NCBI RefSeq assembly: GCF_017498085.1
Contig: NZ_JAGBKM010000004.1
Location: 1-64,000 of the forward strand
Source of the DNA: Psychrobacter coccoides
Lineage (GTDB): Bacteria > Pseudomonadota > Gammaproteobacteria > Pseudomonadales > Moraxellaceae
Direction of reading: 5' to 3'
DNA length: 64,000 nucleotides
In this document: positions 63,938 through 64,000 of the stretch, one piece after another
Numbering within the stretch: the stretch's first letter is position 1
Layout: each line of letters opens with the position of its first letter
Translations under genes and position numbers: made by a program
Notes under the pieces: generated by a model
Told to the model about the DNA's origin: nothing
What the model saw: only the letters and a program-made list of their open reading frames with translations
Databases searched by the model: none

Positions 63938-64000
63938 ATGTCACAAGCCTTACCATCCGACCCGATACTGGTCTTTGATATCGAGACCGTTGCTGATACG
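63938..64000 (+). CDS. Start of a PolB-like 3'-5' exonuclease gene, cut by window edge
   Basis: Only 21 codons are visible: MSQALPSDPILVFDIETVAD. The segment VFDIETVAD is the ExoI (DxE) motif of DEDD exonucleases, and its N-terminal placement fits the predicted PolB-related 3'-5' exonuclease family that often follows cysM in relatives. It starts 24 bases after cysM and is probably in the same transcript. Confidence 0.65.
   Translation, partial: MSQALPSDPILVFDIETVADT

Noticed and set aside
1..64000. CRISPR array, prophage, tRNA/rRNA genes
   Set aside because: No regularly spaced direct repeats, phage structural genes or cloverleaf-capable segments were seen in the intergenic regions; the repeats present are dispersed MITE-like units.

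Overview
The window looks like chromosome from a Psychrobacter-type gammaproteobacterium (Moraxellaceae). This rests on the flavour of the proteins and on gene neighbourhoods (metX-metW, gacS/cysM, rpsB-tsf, ileS-lspA, serA beside a D-2-hydroxyglutarate dehydrogenase) plus many short TATAGTC-ended intergenic repeats. No search could be run, so the genus is an inference. Most genes are housekeeping. No tRNA, rRNA, CRISPR array or prophage was recognised.

Left end (1-7.8 kb): an IS630-type insertion sequence, cut by the window edge, abuts the 5' end of a cbb3-like terminal oxidase operon on the + strand. The operon holds a CcoN-like subunit I, CcoO, a one-haem CcoP-like protein, a dihaem c4-like lipoprotein, a TsdA-like dihaem cytochrome and a CcoI/CopA-type copper ATPase. 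The IS appears to have removed the start codon and the beginning of ccoN. From 8 to 30 kb come ohr, polA, an outer-membrane-like orphan, a small membrane protein with an odd start, an SDR, a beta-helix lipoprotein, hemH, metX-metW, a Sel1 protein, an AhpD-like protein, trhO, divergent serA and D2HGDH, a membrane-anchored BLUF protein and a GNAT-nitrilase fusion.

From 30 to 50 kb come a thioredoxin-like protein, ald, ileS-lspA, a macrodomain protein, a hemerythrin, an Lpd-like flavoprotein, a cold-shock/DUF1294 fusion, an SlpA-type FKBP, an aldo/keto reductase, a PlsC acyltransferase, hflX, an lrgAB pair, a lytic transglycosylase and tsf/rpsB. From 50.2 to 55.8 kb lies the most unusual block. 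It is a minus-strand run of two paralogous solute-binding lipoproteins, a membrane-bound CheA-like kinase (Hpt plus CheA-type ATPase, no CheW domain), a CheY-like receiver and two CheX-like phosphatases. No receptor, CheW, flagellar or ABC-permease gene is beside it. The right end has a Bcr/CflA transporter, a crotonase, gacS, cysM and the start of an exonuclease gene.

Three families of short non-coding mobile repeats (called A, about 108 bp; B, about 150 bp; C, about 170 bp) sit between genes. They are flanked by TA, in two places one is inserted inside another, and families A and B share their terminal TATAGTC with the end of the IS630 element at the left edge. They look like MITEs, and a degenerate copy apparently supplies the polA terminator.
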